DNA of 64,000 nt from Vulcaniibacterium tengchongense (lineage in GTDB: Bacteria > Pseudomonadota > Gammaproteobacteria > Xanthomonadales > Xanthomonadaceae). The translations under genes were made by a program, and so were the position numbers. The notes under the pieces were generated by a model, which was not told the origin of the DNA, searched no databases, and saw only the letters and a program-made list of their open reading frames with translations. Shown here piece after piece: positions 1-8,886 of this stretch; within the stretch, counting starts at the first letter, position 1, and every line of letters begins with the position of its first letter. The DNA is taken from positions 1,280,566-1,344,565 of the forward strand of contig NZ_RKQN01000001.1 in the NCBI RefSeq assembly GCF_003814555.1, in the 5' to 3' direction.

Positions 1-243
1 GCGAAATCTCTGTCAAGCCTCTTGCGCGAGAGCTTAGGCGAGGCCATCCGCGTCACTCCTGCCCTCGCCTTACCCGGCTGGTGGGTCGACAAGACCGAGG
101 CTGGCAAGAGTTCAGATGTGTTCGTGTTCACACCTATGGGCCGCGGGTGCGAGTGGTTCACCTATGGCGATGAACTTATACCATCCAGCAAGCGCAAGCT
201 GATCGCAGAAACGCTGGCCATCAGATATCCGCCGGTGTCATGA
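1..243 (+). CDS. C-terminal fragment of an unidentified protein (possibly NERD nuclease-related)
   Basis: The frame is open from the first base and ends with TGA at 241-243, so this is the last 80 residues of a gene that starts outside the window. A TTG at 22 could start a 73-residue protein, but the open frame upstream makes a truncated tail more likely. The segment around LPGWWVDK followed by a short basic stretch and DVFVFTP recalls the end of NERD-type nuclease-related domains, but this is a weak resemblance. There is no signal peptide or membrane segment. It sits next to a transposase and other accessory genes, which fits a variable locus. The function is not established. Confidence 0.45.
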   Translation, partial: AKSLSSLLRESLGEAIRVTPALALPGWWVDKTEAGKSSDVFVFTPMGRGCEWFTYGDELIPSSKRKLIAETLAIRYPPVS

Positions 244-308
244 GATTAACAAGGCCGCTACAAGTCCTGCCTGGGGCCGCGCCGACTACCTGCGAAGTGG
301 CCCGAAAT

Positions 309-325
309 GGGCACAGGTTGATTTT
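309..325. repeat. Left imperfect inverted end of the transposase unit
   Basis: The segment GGGCACAGGTTGATTTT here resembles the reverse complement of the segment at 1099-1113, which reads GGGTCAGGTTCATTT. They share the CAGGTT core and differ at a few positions. The two lie on either side of the transposase gene in inverted orientation. They may be the ends recognised by the transposase, but the match is short and imperfect. Confidence 0.35.
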
Positions 326-408
326 CCGACCCCGACACGGGATCGATCCCTATCGACGGAGCCGCAACGACAGTCGACGCTGGCGTGTCCCTGCAGCATG
401 GAAGCGTC

Positions 409-1104
409 ATGGCCCGCCTGCCCCGTCTCGACCTGCCCGGCATCCCCCAGCACATCGTCCAGCGCGGCAACGACCGCCAGCCGTGCTTCGCCGACAACGC
501 CGACTTCCTCCGCTATCGCCAGGAGCTGGGCGAAGCCGCGTTCAAGCACGGCTGCGCGTTGCATGCCTACGTGCTGATGACCAACCACGTCCACCTGCTG
601 GTGACACCGGCCGAACCCGGCGCGGTGTCGCGGATGATGCAGGCCATCGGGCGCAGGTATGTCGCCAGCTTCAATGCCCGCTATCGCCGGACCGGGACGT
701 TATGGGAAGGCCGCTTCAAGTCGGCGCTGGTGGACAGCGAACAGTACGCGCTCGCCTGCTATCGCTACATCGAACTCAATCCCGTGCGCGCAGCGATGGT
801 CGCGACACCGGCCGATTACCGATGGTCGAGCCACGGCCACAATGCGCATGGCCACAACGACCCGCGCATCACGCCGCATCCCGCCTACCTGGCCCTCGCC
901 CGCGATCCCGCCACGCGGCAGGCCATCTACCGGAGCCTGTTCGACTGCGCGCCGCCATCCGCGGACGCGGAAAGCCTGCGCCTGCACACCCGCCAGCAGA
1001 AGCCATGGGGCAGCGAGAAGTTTCGTCAGCAGATCGAAGCGCTGGCCAATCGTTCCATGGACGTCAGGCCGCACGGACGGCCGAGGTCAGAACGGGGTAA
1101 ATGA
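409..1104 (+). CDS. REP-associated tyrosine transposase (RAYT, Y1_Tnp family)
   Basis: A 231-residue IS200-like single-strand DNA transposase of the RAYT branch. RAYTs are thought to move or maintain REP palindromes and are usually domesticated single-copy genes. The HUH metal-binding motif is seen as His60-Val-His62 in NHVHLLV. The presumed nucleophile is one of the tyrosines in YRYIELNPVR (Tyr118 or Tyr120), which is the signature block of the family. The start chosen is ATG 409, matching the usual MARLPR opening; a GTG at 385 would add eight residues. The stop codon lies inside the right-hand inverted end (1099-1113). The gene appears intact. The window contains many palindromic repeats that could be its substrates. 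Confidence 0.88.
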   Translation: MARLPRLDLPGIPQHIVQRGNDRQPCFADNADFLRYRQELGEAAFKHGCALHAYVLMTNHVHLLVTPAEPGAVSRMMQAIGRRYVASFNARYRRTGTLWEGRFKSALVDSEQYALACYRYIELNPVRAAMVATPADYRWSSHGHNAHGHNDPRITPHPAYLALARDPATRQAIYRSLFDCAPPSADAESLRLHTRQQKPWGSEKFRQQIEALANRSMDVRPHGRPRSERGK

Positions 1105-1113
1105 ACCTGACCC
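1099..1113. repeat. Right imperfect inverted end of the transposase unit
   Basis: AAATGAACCTGACCC overlaps the stop codon of the transposase and is followed by seven T residues. It is the inverted counterpart of 309-325. This motif family is commonly seen just after RAYT genes, from general knowledge, and supports a functional end rather than chance. Confidence 0.45.
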
Positions 1114-1136
1114 TTTTTTTCCGATGCCGCAGGAAA

Positions 1137-1158
1137 GAGCCCCGCGCATGCGGGGCTC
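1137..1158. terminator. Hairpin downstream of the transposase gene
   Basis: A perfect 9-bp stem GAGCCCCGC / GCGGGGCTC closes a 4-base loop. There is no T tract after it on the plus strand; the T run lies before it at 1114-1120. It could stop transcription from either side or be a REP-like palindrome. Confidence 0.45.
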
Positions 1159-1213
1159 GATATCACGTATTGCGCCGGCGCTCACCGCAAACGTCGTACA
1201 GTTCCGTAGAGCA

Positions 1214-1295
1214 GTAGGGCGCATTAGCCGAAGGCGTAATGCGCCGGATGTATCCGTCCCGGAAGGTCGTGCGGCGCCATTTCACTGCGCCCTAC
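1214..1295. repeat. 82-bp MITE-like palindromic element
   Basis: Terminal perfect 10-bp inverted repeats GTAGGGCGCA (1214-1223) and TGCGCCCTAC (1286-1295) enclose a second hairpin around GCGCATTA...TAATGCGCC (about 1220-1244). Elements of this form are common in gammaproteobacterial intergenic regions. It ends three bases before the stop codon of the convergent ATPase gene, so it marks that gene's 3' boundary. Confidence 0.6.
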
Positions 1296-1298
1296 GGG

Positions 1299-2885
1299 CT
1301 AGCGAAATCTTCGCACCTTTGAACGCTTCTTAGCACGAGGTTTTACAGCCAAACCAAAAGAGGCGTTTCGCTCGTTCTGCTTGCGGATAACGTGATCACG
1401 GAATGCAGGATTCAGCTCCCAAACAATTCCCTGCATTTCGCCCCAGCGCTCACCTGAAGCTAGTGTCGCGTTCTCATGCGGCTTGAGGAAGCGGTACCCC
1501 GCTGGCATACGGCTGTCTGAAACGCGGGCATTCAGCACATCAAAATCGAATAGAACCTCCAAGAGGGCCAGAGCCCCTTCGTTCGAAGCGGCCCCATATC
1601 GACGGCCACGAATGGTGTAACCGGCACCAAGCTGCGCCTTTAGAAACGAAATGATGCCGTCGTGACTTATGGCAAATGACCCCAACGCTTCATCGAAGCG
1701 AATCAAAGAAAAATCATCTATGAGCTTGTCGATTCCCGGGCACTCTCGCTCGGCTTCGGACCGCAGGTACTCCACTCGTTTTGACGAAAAGCGTGAAATT
1801 TCAGAGTTTAGATCATCCTGGGTGATGACTCGAAGAGTCGTTTCGCTCTTCGAAATCCGCTCTAAAGCCGTCCTCGCAAGGCCATTTATCAATTGAACCG
1901 AGTCGCGTGGCCGCCCGCGACTTCTGCTAACAATTAAGTCGAACCATGAACTAAAGGACTTTGATCCAGGCATGTTTGCGCCGATTCCATCGAAGAATAG
2001 CGATAACCCATCAATATTCTCACTAAACCCCAAATACTCCCGCGCGTATTCCAGCCGCCTGGCAACAATCCGCTTCATCTGCGCGTCATCTGGAGCCAGA
2101 CGGCAGATTAGTGCATCAAAATGATCAGCTTGGTCTCGCTGACCAGCCCCATCTCGCCGCATCTCTCTCCACACCTCGTCGCGCAGCGTCACCACAACAC
2201 GAAAAGATGGCGAGCTTTGCGCCAGCTTTCTAAGCGCGAGAATTAATCCCCAGATCCTGTTGAGGTGACCTGGCTTCATAGGGTCAGCTACTTGGTCAGT
2301 ATCATCCACAAGGACGTACAGGACCTTGCCTTCCCTTTCTAAACGCTCCAGAACCCCGACGGCCAGCTTATCAGTGGCAGTTTTTGCCGATGAAGAAAGC
2401 TCCATACTTGCTGTCGGCGCCACAGCCGAGGCCAAACGAGGAAGGACTTTGGCCAACCTAGAAATGAAGTCCCTCTTCGCCCGACCTGATTCAACGGCTT
2501 TTTCTAAAAGGATTGCTTCTTCATCGCTAAGAAACCCTTTCAGCTCACTCCCCAGCTCGCCCGCCACGGCAATCATCAGTGCCTCGTAGGCAGCGCGCGC
2601 ATGATCACCGACCGCAGCATCCGCAAGATCTGAAGACAGCTTAACGTCTTGCGGGGAAAGCCTGACCACTCGAATTCCGGCCTGAAGCGCCGTAAAGGTA
2701 ATAAAGTCAAGCACGGCGGACTTGCCTGCACCTTTCTTTCCTACGACCAGGCAAGGACTGCCAGAAACTGGAACAGCAATAGTTTCAAACAAATCAAAGC
2801 TAATAAAGACGTGCTCCAGCAGTGTTCGCTCACCTTCGGACGTACCAGTAGGCACGACCCGAAGCAGTCCCTCAAGATTCTCCAT
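1299..2885 (-). CDS. Putative P-loop ATPase, low GC, possibly Sll1717-like
   Basis: A 528-residue soluble protein with a clear Walker A (GKKGAGKS, residues 49-56) after a short N-terminal lead and a Walker B-like block (VLYVLVDDTDQV, about 188-199). A later RDEVWREMRR segment resembles the sensor/arginine region of AAA/STAND-like NTPases. The C-terminal third is basic and ends in a Lys/Arg-rich tail (KPRAKKRSKVRR). The nearest group I can suggest is the Sll1717-type P-loop ATPases, of unknown function; some relatives lie in defence loci. The base composition is visibly lower in GC than all neighbours, suggesting transfer. It starts 32 bp after the icmF stop on the same strand, so it may be read from the icmF transcript. 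No partner effector gene is seen. Confidence 0.7.
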   Translation of the reverse strand: MENLEGLLRVVPTGTSEGERTLLEHVFISFDLFETIAVPVSGSPCLVVGKKGAGKSAVLDFITFTALQAGIRVVRLSPQDVKLSSDLADAAVGDHARAAYEALMIAVAGELGSELKGFLSDEEAILLEKAVESGRAKRDFISRLAKVLPRLASAVAPTASMELSSSAKTATDKLAVGVLERLEREGKVLYVLVDDTDQVADPMKPGHLNRIWGLILALRKLAQSSPSFRVVVTLRDEVWREMRRDGAGQRDQADHFDALICRLAPDDAQMKRIVARRLEYAREYLGFSENIDGLSLFFDGIGANMPGSKSFSSWFDLIVSRSRGRPRDSVQLINGLARTALERISKSETTLRVITQDDLNSEISRFSSKRVEYLRSEAERECPGIDKLIDDFSLIRFDEALGSFAISHDGIISFLKAQLGAGYTIRGRRYGAASNEGALALLEVLFDFDVLNARVSDSRMPAGYRFLKPHENATLASGERWGEMQGIVWELNPAFRDHVIRKQNERNASFGLAVKPRAKKRSKVRRFR

Positions 2886-2917
2886 GCCCCCCCCTTGGCT
2901 AGGCTTGCCTTAGCCAA

Positions 2918-5900
2918 TCACATGTTGCGTCGGTATTCCCCGCCTACATCGTATAGGGCATGACTAATCTGCCCCAACGAATGCGTCTTCACCGCCTCCA
3001 TCAAACTCGCAAACACATTCCGCCGCTCCCGCGCCGTAGCCTGTAGCGGCTTCAGCCCCTCGGCCGCATAGCCATTGCGGTTGCGCTGATACGCCTGCAC
3101 GTTCTCGATCTGCTGGCCCTTCTCCTCTTCCGTGGAGCGGATCAGCTCGATCTCGGTGACGATGTCGCCGGCGTGCTCCTTCGGCAGGAAGGTGTTGACG
3201 CCGATCAGCGGCAGGCTGCCGTCGTGCTTCTTGTGCTCGTAGTACAGGCTCTCTTCCTGGATCTTGCCGCGCTGGTACATGGTGTCCATGGCGCCGAGCA
3301 CGCCGCCGCGCTCGCTGATGGCCTCGAACTCCTTGTAGACGGCTTCCTCGACGATGTCGGTGAGCTTGTCGACGATGAAGCTGCCCTGCCAGGGGTTCTC
3401 GTTGAAGTTCAGCCCCAGCTCCTTGTTGATGATCATCTGGATGGCCACGGCGCGGCGCACGCTTTCCTCGGTCGGCGTGGTGATGGCCTCGTCGTAGGCG
3501 TTGGTATGCAGGCTGTTGCAATTGTCGAACAGCGCGTACAGGGCCTGCAGCGTGGTGCGGATGTCGTTGAACTGGATCTCCTGCGCGTGCAGGGAGCGGC
3601 CGCTGGTCTGGATGTGGTACTTCATCATCTGGCTGCGCGGGCTCGCGCCGTAGCGCTCGCGCATGGCGCGGGCCCAGATGCGGCGGGCGACGCGGCCGAT
3701 GACGGTGTACTCCGGGTCCATGCCGTTTGAGAAGAAGAACGACAGGTTGGGCGCGAAGTCGTCGATCTTCATCCCGCGCGCCAGGTAGTACTCGACGATG
3801 GTGAAGCCGTTGCTCAGGGTGAAGGCGAGCTGGCTGATCGGGTTCGCGCCGGCCTCGGCGATGTGGTAGCCGGAGATCGACACCGAGTAGAAGTTGCGGA
3901 CGTTGCGCTCGACGAAGTACTGCTGGATGTCGCCCATCATGCGCAGGGCGAACTCGGTGCTGAAGATGCAGGTGTTCTGCGCCTGGTCCTCCTTGAGGAT
4001 GTCGGCCTGCACGGTGCCGCGCACCACCTTCAGGGTCTCGGCCTTGATCTTCTCGTACACCTCCGGCTCGACCACCTGGTCGCCGGTGACGCCGAGCAGG
4101 CCGAGGCCCAGGCCATCGTTGCCGTCGGGCAGCATGCCGCTGTACTCGGGGCGCTTCCTGCCCTCGAACATCGCCTCGATCTTCGCGTGCGCCGCGTCCC
4201 AGCGCGACTGCTCGGCGCGCAGGTACTTCTCCACCTGCTGGTCGATGGCGGTGTTCATGAACATCGCCAGGATGATCGGCGCCGGGCCATTGATGGTCAT
4301 CGACACGCTGGTGGTGGGCGCGCACAGGTCGAAGCCGGAGTACAGCTTCTTCATGTCGTCCAGGGTGGCGATGTTGACCCCGGAGTTGCCGATCTTGCCG
4401 TAGATGTCCGGGCGCTCGGCCGGGTCCTCGCCGTACAGGGTGACGCTGTCGAAGGCGGTGGACAGGCGCGCGGCCGGCTGGCCCATCGACAGGTAGTGGA
4501 AGCGGCGGTTGGTGCGCTCGGGCGTGCCCTCGCCGGCGAACATGCGGATCGGGTCTTCGCCGGTGCGGCGGTACGGGTAGACGCCGCCGGTGTACGGGTA
4601 GTAGCCCGGCAGGTTCTCCTTCTGCAGGAAGGTCAGCAACTCGCCCCAGCTCTTGTACGGCGGCGGGGCGATCTTCGGGATCTTCTGGTGGCTGAGCGAT
4701 TCGCGGTAGTTCTCGACGCGGATGGTCTTGTCGCGGACCTGGTACTCGTTGACCTCGTCGGTGACCGACTTCAGGCGCGCGGGCCAGTCGCGCAGCAGCT
4801 TCAGCGCCTCGGCGCTGAGCGACTGGACGGCGTCGTTGTAGCGCTGGCGCAGGGTCAGCAGGCTGCGGTCGGCCGCAAAAACGCCCTCGCCCGCGCCTTC
4901 GGCGCGACCGCTCCCGTTCGCGGGAGAGGCGCTTGCCCCCTCTCCCGCCTGCGCGAGAGGTTCGGGGCGAGGGAGGAGGGATTCGTTGGAGTAAAGATCC
5001 AAGGCCTGCGGCAGCGCCGGGTCGCCCAGGTCGCGCAGCGACTGCCAGTAGCTCTGCGCGCGGTCGGCGATCTCGGCCTCGGTCTCGATGCGCTTGTTGA
5101 TCGCGCGGCCCTGCTCGGCGATTTCGGCCAGGTAGCGGGCGCGGTTGCCGGGGATGAGGACGGTGGCGCGCGGCTCCTTCAGCGTGGTGTCGATCTGCGG
5201 CTTGAAGTCGCAGCGCGGCGCGCCCTCGCCCTGCGCGTCCAGCGGCAGCTTCTCGCGCAGCAGGCGGCACAGGTTGACGAACATCCAGCTGATGCCGGGG
5301 TCGTTGAACTGGCTGGCGATGGTCGGGTAGACCGGGATGTCCTCGTCCTTGGCGCCGAACGCGGTGCGGTTGCGCTTCCACTGCTTGCGCACGTCGCGCA
5401 GCGCGTCCTCGGCGCCGCGCTTGTCGAACTTGTTCAGCACCACCAGTTCGGCGAAGTCGAGCATGTCGATCTTCTCCAGCTGGCTGGGCGCGCCGAAGTC
5501 GCTGGTCATCACGTACATCGGGAAGTCGACCAGGTCGACGATCTCCGAGTCGGACTGGCCGATGCCGGCGGTCTCGACGATGACGAGGTCGTAGCCCAGC
5601 GACTTGAGGAAGCCGATGCAGTCCTTCAGCACCACGTTGGTGGCCGCGTGCTGGCGACGGGTGGCCATCGAGCGCATGAACACGCGCCTGGAGCGCAGCG
5701 AGTTCATGCGGATGCGGTCGCCCAGCAGCGCGCCGCCGGTGCGGCGGCGGGTCGGGTCCACCGAGATCACGGCGATGCGCATCTGCGGGAACGACGCGAG
5801 GAAGCGGTTGAGCAGCTCGTCCGTCACCGAGGACTTGCCGGCGCCGCCGGTGCCGGTGATGCCGACGACCGGGGTGCGGCCGGCGGCCAGCTGCCATTGC

Positions 5901-6487
5901 TTGCGCAGGTGGGCGAGCGCGGCCTCGTCGAGGTCGCCGTCCTCGATTGCCGAGAGGGTGCGGCCGATGGCGATCTCGTCCTCCAGCGCGGGCCGCGCCG
6001 GGGGCTGGGCGGCGTCGCCGCCGCGCCCGGCGCGGGCCTGCTCGGCGCGGCGCACCACGTCCTCGATCATCGCCACCAGGCCCATGTGCATGCCGTCGTT
6101 GGGGTGGTAGATGCGCTCGACGCCGTAGGCCTGCAGTTCGCGGATCTCCTCCGGCGTGATGGTGCCGCCGCCGCCGCCGAACACGCGGATGTGCGACGCG
6201 CCGCGCTCGCGCAGCATGTCGACCATGTACTTGAAGTACTCGACGTGGCCGCCCTGGTAGCTGGACAGGGCGATGGCGTCGGCGTCCTCCTGCAGCGCGG
6301 CGCGCACCACGTCCTCGACCGAGCGGTTGTGGCCGAGGTGGATCACTTCCGCGCCCTGCGCCTGGATCAGCCGGCGCATGATGTTGATCGCGGCGTCGTG
6401 GCCGTCGAACAGGCTGGCGGCGGTGACGAAGCGCAGCGGCGTGGCGTCGGCCTGGGTTTCGGGGAGGCGGCTTGCGGGCGTGCTCAT
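2918..6487 (-). CDS. icmF: Fused isobutyryl-CoA mutase IcmF (B12-dependent)
   Basis: A 1189-residue single-chain acyl-CoA mutase that interconverts isobutyryl-CoA and n-butyryl-CoA; family members also act on isovaleryl/pivalyl-CoA. The order is typical. An N-terminal cobalamin-binding domain holds the DGHDAAI loop with His30, SSYQGG and a GGGGG turn (residues 15-110). A MeaB-like GTPase chaperone follows, with Walker A GTGGAGKS (about 212-219), ETAGIGQSD and NKFD. The TIM-barrel mutase fills the C-terminal half. It is longer than the roughly 1070-1100 residues usual for the family, partly because a palindromic repeat is inserted in frame at about residues 505-535, before the mutase domain. 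It is divergent from leucine dehydrogenase, which points to branched-chain acyl-CoA metabolism. ATG 6487 is the natural start. Confidence 0.93.
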   Translation of the reverse strand: MSTPASRLPETQADATPLRFVTAASLFDGHDAAINIMRRLIQAQGAEVIHLGHNRSVEDVVRAALQEDADAIALSSYQGGHVEYFKYMVDMLRERGASHIRVFGGGGGTITPEEIRELQAYGVERIYHPNDGMHMGLVAMIEDVVRRAEQARAGRGGDAAQPPARPALEDEIAIGRTLSAIEDGDLDEAALAHLRKQWQLAAGRTPVVGITGTGGAGKSSVTDELLNRFLASFPQMRIAVISVDPTRRRTGGALLGDRIRMNSLRSRRVFMRSMATRRQHAATNVVLKDCIGFLKSLGYDLVIVETAGIGQSDSEIVDLVDFPMYVMTSDFGAPSQLEKIDMLDFAELVVLNKFDKRGAEDALRDVRKQWKRNRTAFGAKDEDIPVYPTIASQFNDPGISWMFVNLCRLLREKLPLDAQGEGAPRCDFKPQIDTTLKEPRATVLIPGNRARYLAEIAEQGRAINKRIETEAEIADRAQSYWQSLRDLGDPALPQALDLYSNESLLPRPEPLAQAGEGASASPANGSGRAEGAGEGVFAADRSLLTLRQRYNDAVQSLSAEALKLLRDWPARLKSVTDEVNEYQVRDKTIRVENYRESLSHQKIPKIAPPPYKSWGELLTFLQKENLPGYYPYTGGVYPYRRTGEDPIRMFAGEGTPERTNRRFHYLSMGQPAARLSTAFDSVTLYGEDPAERPDIYGKIGNSGVNIATLDDMKKLYSGFDLCAPTTSVSMTINGPAPIILAMFMNTAIDQQVEKYLRAEQSRWDAAHAKIEAMFEGRKRPEYSGMLPDGNDGLGLGLLGVTGDQVVEPEVYEKIKAETLKVVRGTVQADILKEDQAQNTCIFSTEFALRMMGDIQQYFVERNVRNFYSVSISGYHIAEAGANPISQLAFTLSNGFTIVEYYLARGMKIDDFAPNLSFFFSNGMDPEYTVIGRVARRIWARAMRERYGASPRSQMMKYHIQTSGRSLHAQEIQFNDIRTTLQALYALFDNCNSLHTNAYDEAITTPTEESVRRAVAIQMIINKELGLNFNENPWQGSFIVDKLTDIVEEAVYKEFEAISERGGVLGAMDTMYQRGKIQEESLYYEHKKHDGSLPLIGVNTFLPKEHAGDIVTEIELIRSTEEEKGQQIENVQAYQRNRNGYAAEGLKPLQATARERRNVFASLMEAVKTHSLGQISHALYDVGGEYRRNM
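4884..4973. repeat. Palindromic repeat inserted in frame within icmF
   Basis: Ninety bases bounded by 9-bp inverted repeats CCCTCGCCC (4884-4892) and GGGCGAGGG (4965-4973). Inside are three successive hairpins: CGCGCC/GGCGCG near 4892-4906, CTCCCG/CGGGAG at 4911-4926, and an imperfect CTCTCCCGC/GCGCGAGAG near 4941-4959. This is the look of Xanthomonadaceae intergenic repeats, but here it lies inside the icmF frame. It codes for a Gly/Ala/Glu-rich linker and adds exactly 30 codons if the stated ends are right. Confidence 0.65.
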
Positions 6488-6969
6488 GCGTCGCTCAATA
6501 CGGAAACGTTCGATTCCGCATTGTACCCCGCGCCCCGCGGCGGCCTCTTGACGCGACGCGGCAATCCGCGCGGCGCGCCGCCTCGCCCGTTCCCGTTCAG
6601 AGGCAAGTTCGAGAGCGCACCTCGCCGATGGCCCTCTCCGGGGGCACGGCCGAGCAAGCCGCCTTCGCGGGAAGGGCGGCGCGCGCAGCGAGGCCGCATT
6701 CGCGAGCGTCGTTTCCGGGCGGCGAACGGAGCTGGCGCGGGCACGAAGCGATGCGCCCCGGCGAGCGGGCGTGGCCGCGGCTTCCCGGCCCGCGCCGGGC
6801 CCGGGGGCCGTACCGGTGCCTGCCGCGCAATTGCTTTAGACTGTCGCCCCTGCGCCGGCAGCCCCCATGTGCCGCGCAGAGGCGAATCTTTTTCGGTTCA
6901 ACGACTTATCCAACAAAGTTGGCGCATAGCGCGACGCGCGACTCGATCGCCGCCAACGCGGAGCACCCG
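6488..6969. other. Divergent intergenic region icmF / leucine dehydrogenase
   Basis: 482 bp without a convincing gene. The open frames in it are GC-driven and continue into neighbours only by chance. It must hold the promoters of both icmF and the leucine dehydrogenase gene. TTGCTTTAGACTGT near 6831-6844 is the most AT-rich promoter-like stretch on the plus strand. No clear operator palindrome was found. Confidence 0.5.
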
Positions 6970-8073
6970 ATGATTTTCGAAACCCTGGACACCTACGGCC
7001 ACGAGCAGGTCGTGTTCTGCCACAACAAGGACGCGGGCCTGAAGGCCATCATCGCGATCCACAACACCGTGCTCGGCCCGGCCCTGGGCGGTACGCGCAT
7101 GTGGCCGTACAAGACCGAGCAGGACGCGCTGAACGACGTGCTCCGCCTGTCGCGCGGCATGACCTACAAGAACGCCGTGGCCGGGCTGAACATCGGCGGC
7201 GGCAAGGCGGTGATCATCGGCGACCCGGCCACGGACAAGTCCGAGGCGCTGTTCCGCGCGTTCGGCCAGTTCGTCGAGTCGCTGGGCGGCCGCTACATCA
7301 CCGCCGAGGACGTCGGCATCGACGTCAACGATATGGAATACGTGTACCGCGAGACCGAGTACGTGACCGGCGTGCACCAGGTCCACGGAGGGTCGGGCGA
7401 CCCGTCGCCGTTCACCGCCTACGGCACCCTGCAGGGCCTGATGGCGACGCTGAACAAGCGCTTCGGCGACGAGGAAGTGGGCAAGTACTCCTACGCCGTG
7501 CAGGGCCTGGGCCACGTCGGCATGGAGTTCGTGAAGCTGCTCAAGGAGCGCGGCGCGAAGATCTTCGTCACCGACATCAACAAGGCGCTGGTCGACAAGG
7601 CGGTGTCCGAGTACGGCGCCGAGGCGGTGGGCCTGGACGAGATCTACGACGTGCCGGCCGACGTGTACTCGCCGTGCGCGCTGGGCGGCACCGTCAACGA
7701 GAACACCCTGCCGCGCCTGAAGGCCAAGGTGATCTGCGGCGCCGCGAACAACCAGCTGGCCAACAACGCCATCGGCGACGAGGTCGCCAAGCGCGGCATC
7801 CTGTACGCGCCGGACTACGCGGTGAACGCCGGCGGCGTGATGAACGTGGCGCTGGAGCTGGACGGCTACAACCGCGAGCGCGCGATGCGCATGATGCGCA
7901 CGATCTACCACAACCTGGCGCGCATCTTCGAGATCGCCGAGCGCGACGGCATCCCGACCTACAAGGCCGCCGACCGCCTGGCCGAGGAGCGCATCACCGC
8001 GATCGGCAAGCTCAAGCTGCCGATGGGCCGCAGCGCGCCGCGCTTCCAGGGCCGCATCCGCGGCGGGCATTGA
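6970..8073 (+). CDS. ldh: Leucine dehydrogenase (Glu/Leu/Phe/Val dehydrogenase family)
   Basis: 367 residues. It oxidatively deaminates leucine, valine and isoleucine to the 2-oxo acids with NAD+, the first step of branched-chain amino-acid breakdown. Family marks are GGTRMWPY near residues 40-47, YKNAVAGLNIGGGKAVI with the two catalytic lysines (Lys67 and Lys79), and the NAD-binding GLGHVG at about 179-184. The APDYAVNAGGVMNVALEL block is typical of leucine/phenylalanine dehydrogenases rather than glutamate dehydrogenase. The frame is open far upstream, but similarity begins at ATG 6970 (MIFETLD), so that start is used. It is divergent from icmF and followed by carbonic anhydrase and liuA on the same strand. 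Valine or phenylalanine preference cannot be excluded. Confidence 0.92.
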   Translation: MIFETLDTYGHEQVVFCHNKDAGLKAIIAIHNTVLGPALGGTRMWPYKTEQDALNDVLRLSRGMTYKNAVAGLNIGGGKAVIIGDPATDKSEALFRAFGQFVESLGGRYITAEDVGIDVNDMEYVYRETEYVTGVHQVHGGSGDPSPFTAYGTLQGLMATLNKRFGDEEVGKYSYAVQGLGHVGMEFVKLLKERGAKIFVTDINKALVDKAVSEYGAEAVGLDEIYDVPADVYSPCALGGTVNENTLPRLKAKVICGAANNQLANNAIGDEVAKRGILYAPDYAVNAGGVMNVALELDGYNRERAMRMMRTIYHNLARIFEIAERDGIPTYKAADRLAEERITAIGKLKLPMGRSAPRFQGRIRGGH

Positions 8074-8168
8074 ACCGGGACGGGGCGCGCGAGCCTGTTC
8101 CCGCCTCGCCCGAGCCGTGCGGCCCGCGGGCCGCACGGCCGCCCTCCCCCACCGAGAGAAAGCTCCGT

Positions 8169-8885
8169 ATGCGCACCACCGCTATCGCCGCCTTCCTGGC
8201 ACTGACGCTCGGCGCCTCCGCCCACGCCAGCGAAGGCAAGCTCGATTACGACCACCAGGAGCGCTGGCAGGGGGCGCTGGACCACGCCCAGTCGCCCATC
8301 GACATCGTCACCGCGCAGGCCGAGCAGGCCCGCGCCGACGAGCCGCTCGGCCTGCAGCTGTGGCACACGCTGGCGCCGATCGACAAGGCCGAAGACAACG
8401 GCCACGCGGTGCAGATCGACACCCACGCCACCGAGGCGATGATCCGCGGCCGCCATTTCTCCCTCACCCAGTTCCACTTCCACGCCGAGAGCGAGCACAC
8501 CCTGGACGGCAAGCACTATCCGCTCGAGGGCCACTTCGTGTTCAAGGCCCAGGACGGGCGCCTGGCGGTGATCGGCGTGATGTACCAGGTCGGCGCGGCC
8601 AACCCGGCCGTGCAGGCGGTGATCGACGACCTGGACGCGAAGGACGGGCGGCTGCCGCAACCCAGCGTCGACGTCGCCGACCTGATGCCCGAGCGCCTGG
8701 AGTACTACCACTACCTCGGTTCGTTGACGACGCCGCCGCTGACCGAGAACGTGGAATGGTACGTGCTGCCCAACCCGGTGACGATGTCGAAGGCGCAGAT
8801 GGACGCGTTGCTGCAACACTACCGGCGCAACAACCGCAACGTCCAGCCGCTCAACGGGCGTCCCGTACTGCATTACCGCGGCTGA
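8169..8885 (+). CDS. cah: Periplasmic alpha-class carbonic anhydrase
   Basis: 238 residues with a Sec signal peptide (residues 1-20, AHA before Ser21). It hydrates CO2 to bicarbonate. The zinc ligands of the alpha class are His103 and His105 in QFHFH and His122 in EGHFVF. The QSPIDI substrate-channel motif and the [11 protein letters not shown] block near the C-terminus are also present. ATG 8169 is chosen because it gives a complete signal peptide. It lies one base before liuA and after leucine dehydrogenase, so it is probably co-transcribed with leucine catabolic genes. The pathway contains a bicarbonate-using carboxylase, but the predicted periplasmic location means any supply of bicarbonate to it would be indirect. 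Confidence 0.92.
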   Translation: MRTTAIAAFLALTLGASAHASEGKLDYDHQERWQGALDHAQSPIDIVTAQAEQARADEPLGLQLWHTLAPIDKAEDNGHAVQIDTHATEAMIRGRHFSLTQFHFHAESEHTLDGKHYPLEGHFVFKAQDGRLAVIGVMYQVGAANPAVQAVIDDLDAKDGRLPQPSVDVADLMPERLEYYHYLGSLTTPPLTENVEWYVLPNPVTMSKAQMDALLQHYRRNNRNVQPLNGRPVLHYRG

Positions 8886-8886
8886 C

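Noticed and set aside
1299-2885. The ATPase as part of a complete multi-gene defence system
   Set aside because: No adjacent nuclease, TIR, protease or toxin gene was found. The upstream gene is icmF, and downstream are only a palindrome and the RAYT, so only a single-gene role can be considered.
3863-6973. A 1036-codon open frame on the plus strand opposite icmF
   Set aside because: It is a shadow of the GC-rich icmF gene: Val/Ala/Gly/Asp-rich with no domain, lying exactly antisense to well-recognised IcmF motifs.
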